From positions 1 to 64,000 of the forward strand of contig NZ_JADBDS010000001.1 of the NCBI RefSeq assembly GCF_014873705.1: DNA of 64,000 bases, written 5' to 3'. Numbering within the stretch: the stretch's first letter is position 1; each line of letters starts with the position of its first letter. The stretch comes from Mycobacterium sp. OAS707 (GTDB taxonomy: Bacteria; Actinomycetota; Actinomycetes; Mycobacteriales; Mycobacteriaceae). The position numbers were made by a program, and so were the translations under genes. Of this stretch, positions 29,460-38,931 are shown in pieces. The notes below the pieces were generated by a model. The model was given only the letters and a program-made list of their open reading frames with translations, made no database searches and was not told the origin of the DNA.

Positions 29460-29501
29460 GGGAGATTCCTAATCGTCGGGGGTCGTACAGGGCTGGGCTA
29501 C

Positions 29502-29696
29502 TTAGCCGTTCAGCAACTTCTTGATGCGCTTGGTGTCGTTGGCCGCCACCTCGGTGCGACCGTCCAGGCGACGGGTGCGCTTGGTCGGCTTGTGCTCGAG
29601 CAGGTGCCGACGGTTGGCCTTCTGGCGCACGACCTTGCCGGTGCCGGTCAGCCGGAACCGCTTGGAAGCGCCGCTGTGGGTCTTCGCCTTTGGCAT
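29502..29696 (-). CDS. rpmI: 50S ribosomal protein L35
   Basis: A 64-residue basic protein with [18 protein letters not shown] at the start and [11 protein letters not shown] in the middle, both diagnostic of L35. GAGGA lies 5 nt before its ATG. It follows infC by 10 bp and precedes rplT, the normal infC-rpmI-rplT order. Confidence 0.98.
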   Translation of the reverse strand: MPKAKTHSGASKRFRLTGTGKVVRQKANRRHLLEHKPTKRTRRLDGRTEVAANDTKRIKKLLNG

Positions 29697-29706
29697 GTGT
29701 CCTCTT

Positions 29707-30333
29707 TCAGTTCTGCGTTACGTCTGGAGCTTCTGGTGGTGCCGCCGCGGGGGCCGGGGCCGGCTCTGCGCGTTGCGCGGGCGGGGCATCTGCGTCGTGC
29801 GCCGCCTTGGCGCGAGTCTTCGCGCCGCGGTGCGGAGCCAGCACCATCGTCATGTTGCGGCCGTCCTGCTTGGCCGAGGTCTCGACGAAGCCGTAGTCGG
29901 CGACGTCGGCGCCCAGCCGCTGCAACAGTCGGTAGCCCAGCTCGGGCCTCGACTGCTCGCGTCCGCGGAACATGATCGTCACCTTGACCTTCGACCCCGC
30001 TTGCAGGAAGCGGACCACGTGGCCCTTTTTGGTCTCGTAGTCGTGTGGGTCGATCTTGGGTCGCAGCTTCTGTTCCTTGACGACGGTCTGCTGCTGATTC
30101 TTGCGAGACTCGCGTGCCTTCTGAGCCGTCTCGTATTTGAACTTGCCGTAGTCCATGATTTTGCAAACCGGCGGTTTGGCATCCGGGGCTACTTCGACAA
30201 GGTCGAGATCGGCATCCGCGGCGACGCGGAGGGCGTCTTCGATGCGCACAATGCCTACCTGCTCGCCGCCTGGTCCGATCAGGCGGACTTCAGGGACTCG
30301 AATGCGCTCGTTGACGCGGGTCTCAGTGCTGAT
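29707..30333 (-). CDS. infC: Translation initiation factor IF-3, starting at AUC
   Basis: IF-3 binds the 30S subunit and checks start-codon pairing. The gene reads in frame from ATC at 30331-30333, encoding [19 protein letters not shown] and the following [10 protein letters not shown], the conserved family N terminus. AGGAGG lies 4 nt upstream (30338-30343). No ATG, GTG or TTG exists before GTG 30249, which would delete 28 conserved residues. A non-canonical start is a known infC hallmark (AUU in E. coli) and allows autoregulation. The 208-residue product has the [12 protein letters not shown] motif and an Ala/Pro-rich tail after residue 178. Confidence 0.93.
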   Translation of the reverse strand: MSTETRVNERIRVPEVRLIGPGGEQVGIVRIEDALRVAADADLDLVEVAPDAKPPVCKIMDYGKFKYETAQKARESRKNQQQTVVKEQKLRPKIDPHDYETKKGHVVRFLQAGSKVKVTIMFRGREQSRPELGYRLLQRLGADVADYGFVETSAKQDGRNMTMVLAPHRGAKTRAKAAHDADAPPAQRAEPAPAPAAAPPEAPDVTQN

Positions 30334-30549
30334 GGGGCCTCCTATGTTGTCCTCGAGGAGCCCACGCCATCAGCCACTCTGCTCAATCGAACAGAAAAGC
30401 CCTGCTCAAAGCAGGGCCCAAAGCCGACCAGGACAGGCACGGATGCCTGTGACCGGACCGCTGAGCCGGTATGGTCAGCGGTGGGAGTGGGACTCCACTT
30501 GCTGTCCCTGGCGTACGCCGGGACGGTCGCGCATGCGAGTCTAGCAGGC
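30334..30549 (-). promoter_or_regulatory. Structured 5' leader of infC-rpmI-rplT with terminator-like hairpin
   Basis: Read on the minus strand, the spacer holds three strong hairpins: CCGCTGA/TCAGCGG (30458-30481), ACAGGCA/TGCCTGT (30433-30450) and GCCCTGC/GCAGGGC (30399-30417). The last is followed by TTTTCTGTT, as in an intrinsic terminator, 60 bp before the infC ribosome-binding site. Alternative pairing of GACC (30451-30454) with GGTC (30473-30476) is possible. This suggests attenuation control, analogous in position to L20 leaders of other bacteria. The promoter of the divergent DUF1844 gene must also lie here. Confidence 0.6.
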
Positions 30550-30885
30550 ATGACCGACGTTCCTAACATTCGTGAGCTGGCCGAAATTCCTGCTGTCGAG
30601 GTCATCACGCGATCGGCGGTCATGCTGATGAGCGCCGCCGCGGAGAAGCTAGGGCTTTCGGCGGACGACCCTGACGAGAGTCCGCAGCGCGATCTCGACG
30701 AGGCGCGCCGGCTGATCACCGCGCTGGCCGGGTTGGTCACCGCGTCCGCGGAATACCTCGGTCCGCACGCCGGGCCGGTGCGTGACGGGCTGAAGACTCT
30801 GCAGTTGGCGTTCCGGGAATCCAGTGCCGCGCCAGACGAACCCGGGCAAGGTCCGGGCGAGAAGTACACGGGCCCGGTCTGGTAG
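30550..30885 (+). CDS. DUF1844 domain protein
   Basis: A 111-residue acidic protein of the DUF1844 family, recognised from IPAVEVITRSAVMLMSAAAEKLGL and then DLDEARRLITALAGLV and LKTLQLAFRESSA. Function is unknown. It starts at ATG 30550 and is divergent from infC, sharing the 216-bp leader region, then precedes lysX by 51 bp. An in-frame extension upstream is the antisense shadow of infC and rpmI. Confidence 0.85.
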   Translation: MTDVPNIRELAEIPAVEVITRSAVMLMSAAAEKLGLSADDPDESPQRDLDEARRLITALAGLVTASAEYLGPHAGPVRDGLKTLQLAFRESSAAPDEPGQGPGEKYTGPVW

Positions 30886-30936
30886 CCGGACGCAGTCACA
30901 ACATTTTCTGAGTTTGAGCGAATATCCTCGCGCCCT

Positions 30937-33900
30937 ATGACCGCCACGTTGACGCGCCCGGCCTCCCGGTACTCCTGGGTGCCCGCGGCAGCCGGCTGGA
31001 CGGTCGGCATCATCGCCACGCTGTCACTGATCGCGAGTGTGTCCCCAGGCATCCGCTGGGTCATCAAGCAGCCCCGCGAGTTCGTCAACGACTACATCTT
31101 CAACTTCCCCGACACCAGCTTCGCGTGGGCCTTCGTGTTGGCGCTTCTCGCGGCGGCGTTGGCGGCGCGCAAGCGGATCGCCTGGTGGATCCTGCTCGGC
31201 TACATGGTCGCGTCGATCGTATGGAACATCGGCGGGCTGGTCACCAGCCCGAAATCGGTGGCCGACGACATCGGCGAAGTGATCGGGCTGGTCTTCCACG
31301 TCGCGTCGATCCTGGCTCTGCTGCTGGCCCGAAAACAGTTCTGGGCGAGGGTTCGCCGTGCGGCGTTGCTCAAGGCGGCGGCAACGCTCGTCGTGAGCAT
31401 GGCCATCGGCACACTGGTCGGCTGGGCGCTACTGGAGTTGTTCCCGGGCAGCCTCGCCCGTGAAGACCGTTTCTTGTACGCGCTCAACCGGGTGAGCGCC
31501 TTCGCAGGCGCCTCCTCGGAGTCGTTCTCCGGCCATCCGCATGTCTTCGTCAACGCGCTGCTCGGCCTGTTCGGCGCCCTGGCCCTGATGGTCACCGCGA
31601 TCGTGCTGTTCCAGTCGCAGCGCGCCGACAACGCGCTCACCGGCGAGGACGAATCGGCCATCCGCGGGCTGCTCGAACTGTTCGGCAAGAACGACTCGCT
31701 CGGCTATTTCGCCACCCGCCGCGACAAGGCCGTCGTCTTCGCGCCCAACGGCCGGGCCGCCATCACATATCGCGTCGAGGTCGGCGTCTGCCTGGCCAGC
31801 GGCGATCCCGTCGGCGACCCGAAGGCATGGCAGCAGGCCATCCACGCGTGGCTGGGGTTGTGCCAGACCTACGGCTGGGCGCCCGGCGTGATGGGCGCCA
31901 GCTCGACGGGCGCTGAGGCATTCCGCCAGGCCGGGCTCAACGCATTGCAACTCGGCGACGAGGCCATCCTGTATCCGGACAACTTCCGGCTCTCCGGGCC
32001 CGATATGCGTGCGGTGCGCCAAGCCGTGACGCGGGCGCGACGGGCAGGCGCCACGGTGCGAATCCGGCGCCACCGCGATCTTTCCAGCGAAGAAATGGCC
32101 AAGGTCGTCGAGCGTGCCGATGCATGGCGGGACACCGAAACCGAGCGCGGCTTCTCGATGGCACTCGGCAGGCTCGGCGACCCCGCGGACGGCGACTGCC
32201 TGCTGGTGGAGGCCATCCAAGACGATCAAGTGGTTGCGATGCTGTCGCTGGTGCCGTGGGGCAACAACGGCGCGTCACTCGACCTGATGCGCCGCTCACC
32301 GCAATCCCCCAACGGCACCATCGAACTGATGGTCAGCGAGCTGTGCATGCAGTCCGAAGGCATTGGGGTGACCCGGATCTCGCTGAACTTCGCGATGTTC
32401 CGAACGGCGTTCGAGCACGGCGCGCAGCTGGGCGCCGGGCCGGTCGCAAGGTTGTGGCGTGGCCTGCTGGTGTTCTTCTCCCGGTGGTGGCAGCTCGAGA
32501 CGTTGTACCGGTCGAACATGAAATACCAGCCGCAGTGGGTGCCGCGGTACGCCTGCTACGAGGACGCCCGTCTTGTCCCCCGCGTCGGCGTCGCCTCGGT
32601 GATCGCCGAGGGCTTCCTGGTGTTGCCGTTCTCGCGCCGCGCCGAGCAACCGCACACCGGCCATCACATCTCGGCTCCCGAAAACCTCGTCGCCACAGGG
32701 GTTTTGCGCCATGACGGCAGCGCGCCCGACCTCGGCGAGCTGGAAGCCGACCTTCCAGAGGCCGACGAAGGCCCGCGACTGCCCGAGCAGGTGCGCGTCC
32801 GGATGGCCAAGCTGAAGTCGCTGCAGGACAACGGCGTCGACGCATACCCCGTCGGCGAGGCGCCCAGCCACACCATCGCGCAGGCCATCGACTCCGAGGG
32901 CGCAGGCACCGTGACCGTGGCGGGGCGGGTGCTTCGCATCCGCGATTACGGCGGCGTGCTGTTCGCGCAGTTACGCGACTGGTCAGGTGAAGTCCAACTG
33001 CTGCTTGACAATTCGATCCTGGACCACGGCACCATCGCGGATTTCACCGCGGCCATCGACCTCGGTGACCTGATTCAGGTGTCCGGGACCATGGGCTACA
33101 GCAAGAAGGGCACCCGCTCGCTGCTCGCCCTCAGTTGGCGGTTGATCGGCAAGTGCCTGCGACCGCTGCCCGATAAGTGGAAGGGGCTGACAGACCAGGA
33201 GTCACGGGTACGGGCCCGTTATGTCGACCTCGCGATCAACACCGAGGCGCGCGAATTGATCCGCGCGCGCAGCGGGGTGCTGCACGCGATCCGCGAAACC
33301 CTGGTCGACAACGGGTTTTTGGAAGTCGAGACGCCGATACTGCAACAGATCCACGGGGGCGCCAACGCCAGGCCGTTCCTGACCCACATCAACGCCTACG
33401 ACCTCGACCTGTATCTGCGCATCGCTCCCGAGCTGTATCTCAAGCGGCTGTGCGTCGGAGGTGTCGAACGGGTCTTCGAGCTCGGTCGCGCGTTCCGCAA
33501 CGAGGGTGTGGACTTCAGCCACAACCCCGAGTTCACGCTGCTCGAGGCCTATCAAGCGCACGCCGACTACAACGTCTGGATCGGCGGCTGCCGCGAGCTG
33601 ATCCAAAACGCCGCGCAAGCCGCCAACGGCGCACAGGTCTTCTTGCGCCCCCGCGAGGACGGCACGCTGGAACCCGTCGACATCTCCGGGGAATGGACCG
33701 TGAAGACCGTGCACGGCGCGGTGTCAGAGGCACTCGGCGAGCAGATCGGACCTGACACGGATCTGGTTGTGCTGCGCAAGCTTTGCGATGCGGCGGGCAT
33801 CCCCTATCTGACGCACTGGGACGCAGGCGCGGTGGTGCTCGAGCTCTACGAGCGGCTGGTCGAGGAACGGACCACGGAACCGACGTTCTACAAGGACTTC

Positions 33901-34233
33901 CCGACGTCGGTCTCGCCGCTGACCCGACCGCATCGCAGCATCCCCGGCGTGGCCGAGCGCTGGGACCTGGTGGCATGGGGCGTCGAGTTGGGCACCGCAT
34001 ACAGCGAGCTGACGGATCCCGTCGAGCAGCGCCGCCGGCTGCAGGAGCAGTCGTTGCTCGCCTCAGGCGGTGATCCCGAGGCGATGGAGCTCGACGAGGA
34101 TTTTCTGCAGGCGATGGAGTATGCGATGCCGCCGACGGGCGGACTCGGTATGGGCGTCGACCGGGTCGTCATGCTGATCACCGGGCGCAGCATCCGCGAA
34201 ACGCTGCCGTTCCCGCTAGCCAAACCGCGTTAG
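30937..34233 (+). CDS. lysX: Bifunctional lysyl-tRNA synthetase / lysyl-phosphatidylglycerol synthase
   Basis: A 1098-residue membrane fusion protein. Residues 20-235 contain about six to seven hydrophobic segments; 250-590 are the MprF-like DUF2156 transferase; 650-750 an OB-fold; and 770-1098 a class II LysRS core with [20 protein letters not shown] (motif 2) and [13 protein letters not shown] (motif 3). It makes lysyl-tRNA and transfers the lysine to phosphatidylglycerol, lowering surface charge and protecting from cationic peptides, as known for LysX of M. tuberculosis. ATG 30937 follows an AT-rich 50-bp gap (GAATAT at about 30920). Confidence 0.96.
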   Translation: MTATLTRPASRYSWVPAAAGWTVGIIATLSLIASVSPGIRWVIKQPREFVNDYIFNFPDTSFAWAFVLALLAAALAARKRIAWWILLGYMVASIVWNIGGLVTSPKSVADDIGEVIGLVFHVASILALLLARKQFWARVRRAALLKAAATLVVSMAIGTLVGWALLELFPGSLAREDRFLYALNRVSAFAGASSESFSGHPHVFVNALLGLFGALALMVTAIVLFQSQRADNALTGEDESAIRGLLELFGKNDSLGYFATRRDKAVVFAPNGRAAITYRVEVGVCLASGDPVGDPKAWQQAIHAWLGLCQTYGWAPGVMGASSTGAEAFRQAGLNALQLGDEAILYPDNFRLSGPDMRAVRQAVTRARRAGATVRIRRHRDLSSEEMAKVVERADAWRDTETERGFSMALGRLGDPADGDCLLVEAIQDDQVVAMLSLVPWGNNGASLDLMRRSPQSPNGTIELMVSELCMQSEGIGVTRISLNFAMFRTAFEHGAQLGAGPVARLWRGLLVFFSRWWQLETLYRSNMKYQPQWVPRYACYEDARLVPRVGVASVIAEGFLVLPFSRRAEQPHTGHHISAPENLVATGVLRHDGSAPDLGELEADLPEADEGPRLPEQVRVRMAKLKSLQDNGVDAYPVGEAPSHTIAQAIDSEGAGTVTVAGRVLRIRDYGGVLFAQLRDWSGEVQLLLDNSILDHGTIADFTAAIDLGDLIQVSGTMGYSKKGTRSLLALSWRLIGKCLRPLPDKWKGLTDQESRVRARYVDLAINTEARELIRARSGVLHAIRETLVDNGFLEVETPILQQIHGGANARPFLTHINAYDLDLYLRIAPELYLKRLCVGGVERVFELGRAFRNEGVDFSHNPEFTLLEAYQAHADYNVWIGGCRELIQNAAQAANGAQVFLRPREDGTLEPVDISGEWTVKTVHGAVSEALGEQIGPDTDLVVLRKLCDAAGIPYLTHWDAGAVVLELYERLVEERTTEPTFYKDFPTSVSPLTRPHRSIPGVAERWDLVAWGVELGTAYSELTDPVEQRRRLQEQSLLASGGDPEAMELDEDFLQAMEYAMPPTGGLGMGVDRVVMLITGRSIRETLPFPLAKPR

Positions 34234-34281
34234 CAGGTCGCTCACAGGCACCGCCAAGGAAATACGTCCACGATTGTTGCC

Positions 34282-35700
34282 GTGACGTTACCCGGGCCGT
34301 TTCGCCACCACCTCTCGCTCATGCACGGCTGGCTTCCCCTCACGGTGCAAGTCATCGCGGGTCTTCTGCTGATCGCCGCGATCGGCTGGCGCAACCGCCG
34401 CTGGCGTGTGGTGTGGCTGCCGTGGGCGGCGCTGGTCGGGGTGGCACTCGCGGTTGCGTCGTACTGGTACATCGCTTCGCAGGGGCTGAGCGACGACTCC
34501 AATCCCGCTCCGAATTCGCTGTGGATCTGGATCGGGCTGACCGGTGTGGCCGTCGGCGTCCTCATCGCGGGTTGGCGCGGTGCACGCTGGTGGCGGCGCG
34601 GCGTTTCTGCAGTGGCGGTGCCGGTTTGCCTGCTGTGTGCGGCGCTCGCACTGAATCTGTGGGTCGGCTACTTCCCCACCGTGCAGACCGCCTATAGCCA
34701 GCTGACCGCGGGTCCGCTGCCCGATCAGACGGACACCGGGACCGTGGTCGCGATGCAGAAGCGGCACGCGATTCCCCCGAAGGGCACCGTGGTGCCTGTC
34801 AACATTCCCGATGCCGGGTCAGGCTTCAAGCACCGCGGTGAGCTGGTCTACCTTCCGCCCGCCTGGTACGCGACCGACCCACCGCCGCCATTGCCGACCG
34901 TGATGATGGTCGGTGGCGAGTTCAACACGCCGGCCGACTGGTTGCGCGCGGGCGGCGCGGTCAAGACGATCGACGACTTCGCGGCCGCGCACGGCGGCAA
35001 CGCACCGGTCTTCGTGTTCGTCGACTCCGGCGGCGCCTTCAACAACGACACCGAATGCGTCAACGGCACGCGCGGAAACGCCGCCGACCACTTGACCAAA
35101 GATGTTGTGCCATTTATGGTTTCGAGCTTCCACGTGTCGGCCAAGCGTGCTAACTGGGGCGTTGCCGGATGGTCGATGGGCGGCACATGCGCGGTCGATC
35201 TGGCGGTGATGCATCCGGACATGTTCAGCGCGTTCGTCGACATCGCAGGCGATCTGACACCGAACTCGGGAAACAAGGCGCAGACCATCGCGCGCTTGTT
35301 CGGTGGCAATGCGGCCGCGTGGGCGGCGTTCGATCCGACGACGGTCATCACCCGCCATGGCCCGTACACCGGGGTGGCCGGCTGGTTCGCCATCAACGGG
35401 AACCCGTCGGCGCAGCCGCATGTGGTCAATGCCGCAGCCAGCGTAGGCGACCAGACCGCGGCGGCGAATTCGTTGTGCGCGACAGGTAGCGCCAACGGCA
35501 TCAAATGTGCGGTGGTGATGCAGCCCGGCAAGCACGACTGGCCGTTCGCAGCGCATGCGTTCGCTGCAGGGTTGCCGTGGCTGGCCGGCCAGCTGGGCAC
35601 CCCGGGCACGCCCGTCCTGCCACTGCCCCCGTCATCGCAGCCAATCGCGACGCCCGCACCACTGCACGCCGGGCCGAATCTGCAGGCGGCGGCGAAGTAG
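34282..35700 (+). CDS. Membrane-anchored esterase-like protein (Rv1639c-type)
   Basis: A 472-residue protein with four N-terminal hydrophobic segments (about 18-34, 42-62, 76-94, 106-125) and an extracytoplasmic alpha/beta-hydrolase domain. The nucleophile elbow is GWSMGG; a later HDWPF gives a likely catalytic His. The fold resembles esterase D/antigen 85-type acyltransferases. A Pro-rich tail ends the protein. GTG 34282 is used; ATG 34321 is an alternative. It follows lysX by 48 bp in the same direction, as in M. tuberculosis, suggesting a shared envelope-related transcript. Confidence 0.85.
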   Translation: MTLPGPFRHHLSLMHGWLPLTVQVIAGLLLIAAIGWRNRRWRVVWLPWAALVGVALAVASYWYIASQGLSDDSNPAPNSLWIWIGLTGVAVGVLIAGWRGARWWRRGVSAVAVPVCLLCAALALNLWVGYFPTVQTAYSQLTAGPLPDQTDTGTVVAMQKRHAIPPKGTVVPVNIPDAGSGFKHRGELVYLPPAWYATDPPPPLPTVMMVGGEFNTPADWLRAGGAVKTIDDFAAAHGGNAPVFVFVDSGGAFNNDTECVNGTRGNAADHLTKDVVPFMVSSFHVSAKRANWGVAGWSMGGTCAVDLAVMHPDMFSAFVDIAGDLTPNSGNKAQTIARLFGGNAAAWAAFDPTTVITRHGPYTGVAGWFAINGNPSAQPHVVNAAASVGDQTAAANSLCATGSANGIKCAVVMQPGKHDWPFAAHAFAAGLPWLAGQLGTPGTPVLPLPPSSQPIATPAPLHAGPNLQAAAK

Positions 35701-35718
35701 ACCGGTAGCGTTGGTGGT

Positions 35719-35979
35719 ATGCCCGACGACCCCACGCCCCCGGAGCCCGTAGAACCGGCCGAGACCGGCTACACACCCGGCGGCGTGCCCACATTCGATT
35801 CGGTGCGGGAGAAGATCGAGACGCGTTACGGCACCGCCGTCGGCGCGTCCGAATTGGCCGCGGAGACTCCTGAGGGTCGCACCGTCGAGGAGCAATACGA
35901 CGCGCGCCAGCGCGCCGCCGCCGAACGGCTGGCCGAGATTCGCAAGTCGATGCACCCCGACGAGGGCGAGGGTCAGTAA
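35719..35979 (+). CDS. Small conserved hypothetical protein (Rv1638A-type)
   Basis: An 86-residue acidic soluble protein: Pro-rich first 25 residues, then a charged helical segment (EEQYDARQRAAAERLAEIRK). Function unknown. ATG 35719 lies 18 bp after the esterase gene, so it is probably co-transcribed with it. It overlaps the opposing 360-residue gene by 7 bp. In M. tuberculosis a similar small gene lies next to uvrA; here about 5.8 kb of other genes separates them. Confidence 0.75.
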   Translation: MPDDPTPPEPVEPAETGYTPGGVPTFDSVREKIETRYGTAVGASELAAETPEGRTVEEQYDARQRAAAERLAEIRKSMHPDEGEGQ

Positions 35980-37055
35980 TCCGACTCCGCGGCCAGCACT
36001 TCAGCCAGGAACGCGTCGCCGCCGGGGGCCCGCAGTCGCGCCCGTGCGAATTCCCTGATCCGCTCGCGCGTCTGCGGTGACTCCTCGACGTCGGCCCCGA
36101 CCGTCACTGCGGTCGACCGCCAATCATGGTCCCACGCAGCCGATTCCGCGACCGGGTGCGGCCCGTCGAGGATCGGGAACCTCGCGACGCCGTTGGCGTC
36201 GAGCACGCCGGCACCCCTGAAGTCACCGGACCGCAGCCGCACGTTGATGCCTGCAGCCAGCCCAGGGCCCGATAGGTCAACGCGCACAATCGCTTTCGCT
36301 GACCCGTCGGCCGCCTCGAGCTGCCAATGGATGGTGTCCTCAGCCGCATCGAAGATGCCCGGTGGCACAGCACCCCAATTGACCGAGCCGGTTCCTGTTG
36401 CGATCGAGCCTGCGCCGCGTCCGTCGCCGTCCGCCCCGGCGGCCAGCGCGTAGTCGTCGCGTCGCACCGCGACGCTGTCGGCCTCGGCGAACGCAACTCC
36501 GAGGTCGTCGGCGAGATCGGCACAGCTGCGCACGAGTTCGACGGCGCGGGGGTCACCGCCCTGCAGGTGTGCGCTCAGTGCCGCGGTGTGCGGCCGCAGC
36601 AGGGCAGCCACGTCGGAATCGAAGGTGTCGTCGGTGAAGAACTCCTCGGCCCCTGCCGTGAGCATCGCGATCTCCGCGTCGAGCAGCGCGGCGTCGAGCG
36701 CCGCGATGCCATTGCGCTGGCTGGTCGGCCACCACCGGCGCAGCCAATGACCCAACGCCAGCCGGCGAAGCGGCTCAAGGGTTTCGGGCTTCAGGTCGAC
36801 ATCGGCGAGTTCGACGGCCGCTTCGGGCGTCCCTTCGTGTAGCGCGGTGGCCAATGCGATGTGTCCCGGTTCGCCGAGCACCCGCCACAGCCAGTCCGCG
36901 TGGTCGAGATCGGTGAAGGTGATCTGCGCGGCGTGTGCGGCGTCGTCGACGGTCCACGACAGCACCGCGCCGCTGACCTCCAGCACCGCGACGAGTTGCG
37001 CTTGGGCGGGTTGTCGGCCCGTGCTCCACAAGCCGGAATCGGCCACGAGTCTCAT
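35973..37055 (-). CDS. Unknown protein B of the CHAT/TPR cassette (360 aa)
   Basis: I do not recognise a family. It is soluble and acidic with mixed alpha/beta character: an N-terminal beta-rich part (LVAVLEVSGAVLSWTVDD), a helical middle (about 85-175), and a second beta-rich part (about 215-320) reminiscent of a C2- or immunoglobulin-like fold. It has no signal peptide or membrane segment. Its ATG overlaps the stop of the 441-residue gene by 4 bp (ATGA), so the two are coupled and probably form a complex. Codon use matches the neighbours. Confidence 0.7.
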   Translation of the reverse strand: MRLVADSGLWSTGRQPAQAQLVAVLEVSGAVLSWTVDDAAHAAQITFTDLDHADWLWRVLGEPGHIALATALHEGTPEAAVELADVDLKPETLEPLRRLALGHWLRRWWPTSQRNGIAALDAALLDAEIAMLTAGAEEFFTDDTFDSDVAALLRPHTAALSAHLQGGDPRAVELVRSCADLADDLGVAFAEADSVAVRRDDYALAAGADGDGRGAGSIATGTGSVNWGAVPPGIFDAAEDTIHWQLEAADGSAKAIVRVDLSGPGLAAGINVRLRSGDFRGAGVLDANGVARFPILDGPHPVAESAAWDHDWRSTAVTVGADVEESPQTRERIREFARARLRAPGGDAFLAEVLAAESDY

Positions 37056-38377
37056 CCCGCCACCTGCAGCTCGAGCATCGACTTGATCCGTTGCCGGTGA
37101 TCGAGGCTGACCGACCTCGCGACGCCCTCCAGCAGCGCCCGTACATCGTCGACGTCGTCACAGGGCTCCTGCCAGACGTCGCGACCGTGCAACCGGGCCC
37201 ACAATCTGCTCAGATACGGGCGGGCGAAGGAGGCCAGGTCGTCGATCACCTGCTGTTGTCGGGGATGCATCGGTGCGCCGCCGTCGGCGAGATAGCGACG
37301 GGCGTGCAGCACATATGCTTCCTTGCGCAGCCGGGCCTGAATCTGTGCGGCCAGTTCGTAGCGGGTATCGACGGATTCGGCCAGCGGTGCCAGGCACGCG
37401 CCGACTTCGATCCCCGCGATCAGCGTGGCCTGCTTGTCCTCGGCCATCAGGCCCCACGGCGCACACGACCGGTCGACCTCTTCGGCGCACAGCGTCGGGA
37501 TGTCGGGCAATTCGTCGCGGCCCATCGCGCGCCGCAGCGTCGCCCGCACCCGGTCGACGACGCTTCGGTTCAGCGGACGCTCGGTTTCTGAACCGCTGAC
37601 GATGTCCGGTGGCGCTTGCGGCTCAACGGAACTCAAGCCAAGGGCGGTGATCGACCACGGCAGCTCCCCCGCACGACCACGCGCTTTCGCGCCGAGGTTG
37701 TACGGTGTGGCGTCGGCGATCAGTGCCGACCACACCCGCTGCCGCGCGATCGCGGCATTGTGGCCGTCGGCGGGCCCGAGCACTGTGGTGAGGCCCGCGA
37801 GGAACGGGGTGGTGATCTCGGGGCCCGCCTGCACGTCGCTCCAACTGCGCCGCAGTTGATCGGCCAGCGCGGCCACCACATCAGGATCCGTCACGTACTG
37901 GTTGAGCACCTCGATCGCGGTCCGGTCGCGGTCCCCGTGAACCTCCCGCAACACCAACTCGGCGGACCCGTCATCTTGTTGCGCTGGTGCACCTTTCGTC
38001 ACAGCAAGCTCGAAACAGACCGGGAAGTACAACTCCTGCGCGTTGCCGGTGGTAATGCGCAGGCGGCGGCGCTCACGCTTGAGCAGCTCGAACCACGCTG
38101 CGGCAGAGCGCAATTGGGGGGCGTGGCTGACGATCAGCTCGTGCATCGCCACCGCGGTGTCCGCGTCGACGAAGGGCGCAGAGTACTGGGTGTTGGAGCG
38201 CAGCCTCAGCACCAGCGGGTCGAGAATCCGTTTGACGGTGCGACGCAGCGGGCCGCCGTCGTCGCCGCTGAGCACCTCGACACCGGGACCGATGGCCCGC
38301 CATGCGCGATCGATCACCGCGCGGCGAGGTTGGCTGACGGCAACAGCCGACGTAACCGTCTCGAATCCCGCGCTCAT
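37052..38377 (-). CDS. Unknown protein A of the CHAT/TPR cassette (441 aa)
   Basis: No family recognised. It is predicted mainly helical and soluble, with Arg-rich stretches (LLKRERRRLRITTG, LRRAMGRDELPDIP) and three Cys residues, two in CAEEVDRSC near residue 335. The ATG at 38377 is chosen because a -10 element TATGCT (38384-38389) lies exactly 6 nt upstream, predicting a leaderless mRNA; the frame remains open to 39166 only as a shadow. It is divergent from the membrane-anchored protein (54-bp gap) and overlaps the 360-residue gene by 4 bp. Confidence 0.7.
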   Translation of the reverse strand: MSAGFETVTSAVAVSQPRRAVIDRAWRAIGPGVEVLSGDDGGPLRRTVKRILDPLVLRLRSNTQYSAPFVDADTAVAMHELIVSHAPQLRSAAAWFELLKRERRRLRITTGNAQELYFPVCFELAVTKGAPAQQDDGSAELVLREVHGDRDRTAIEVLNQYVTDPDVVAALADQLRRSWSDVQAGPEITTPFLAGLTTVLGPADGHNAAIARQRVWSALIADATPYNLGAKARGRAGELPWSITALGLSSVEPQAPPDIVSGSETERPLNRSVVDRVRATLRRAMGRDELPDIPTLCAEEVDRSCAPWGLMAEDKQATLIAGIEVGACLAPLAESVDTRYELAAQIQARLRKEAYVLHARRYLADGGAPMHPRQQQVIDDLASFARPYLSRLWARLHGRDVWQEPCDDVDDVRALLEGVARSVSLDHRQRIKSMLELQVAG

Positions 38378-38383
38378 CGGTCC

Positions 38384-38389
38384 AGCATA
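38384..38389 (-). promoter_or_regulatory. -10 element of the unknown-protein pair
   Basis: TATGCT on the minus strand, 6 nt before the ATG at 38377, the spacing expected for a leaderless transcript. The -35 is weak (TTGTGC with a 19-nt spacer). The same -10 to start-codon spacing is seen at the TPR gene (41747). Confidence 0.5.
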
Positions 38390-38431
38390 AAGTTGGGTTC
38401 GGTAGCCGGCACAACGGCTGACCCTATTGGC

Positions 38432-38926
38432 ATGTCCACAGCATTGTTGCTCGGATTCGCCGCCGACCAGCTCGTCAATGTCGTCTTCTTCGGCTTCCTC
38501 CTCGCAGGCAGCACTGCCACACTGCTCGCTCCCGCCCGGGTCTCCGCCGGGCCTGTCCCCGAGTCCGACGAGGGTGACGAGCGTCTTCTCACCGCCGCGG
38601 ACATGCTGGTGGTCCGCGCGGAGTTCGAGGAGATGCTGGTGCGAAAAGGACTGCTCACCGGTGATCAACTCGACCTGATTCGCAACGGCACCAAGTCGCA
38701 CGCGGTCGTGACCGGCATGCGTCCCACCGGCGCCTCTCGGGAGGACCATCGGGAAGTCGTGCTCGACGTGATGGTGAGAAAGCCGGGTGGCGGCCAGTTT
38801 CCGGCTCACGAGACGGCGCTGATCCCCGCCTCGTCGTTGGCGAAAGTCTCCCCCGGCAGCATCATCGACACTTACTACCTGGCGGGAGACGAATCGGCAG
38901 TGGCCGTGTGCGTGCCGCCCAGCTGA
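38432..38926 (+). CDS. Small membrane-anchored protein of the CHAT/TPR cassette (164 aa)
   Basis: Residues 3-30 form one strong hydrophobic segment (LLLGFAADQLVNVVFFGFLL and following), then a soluble domain with an acidic linker (ESDEGDE) and a beta-rich C-terminal half (EVVLDVMVRKPGGGQF to VAVCVPPS). No family recognised. A short Pro/Val-rich linker joins anchor and domain. It is divergent from the 441-residue gene and its stop lies 5 bp from the CHAT gene stop. The part before ATG 38432 is shadow. It could tether the system to the membrane. Confidence 0.65.
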   Translation: MSTALLLGFAADQLVNVVFFGFLLAGSTATLLAPARVSAGPVPESDEGDERLLTAADMLVVRAEFEEMLVRKGLLTGDQLDLIRNGTKSHAVVTGMRPTGASREDHREVVLDVMVRKPGGGQFPAHETALIPASSLAKVSPGSIIDTYYLAGDESAVAVCVPPS

Positions 38927-38931
38927 GGTGT

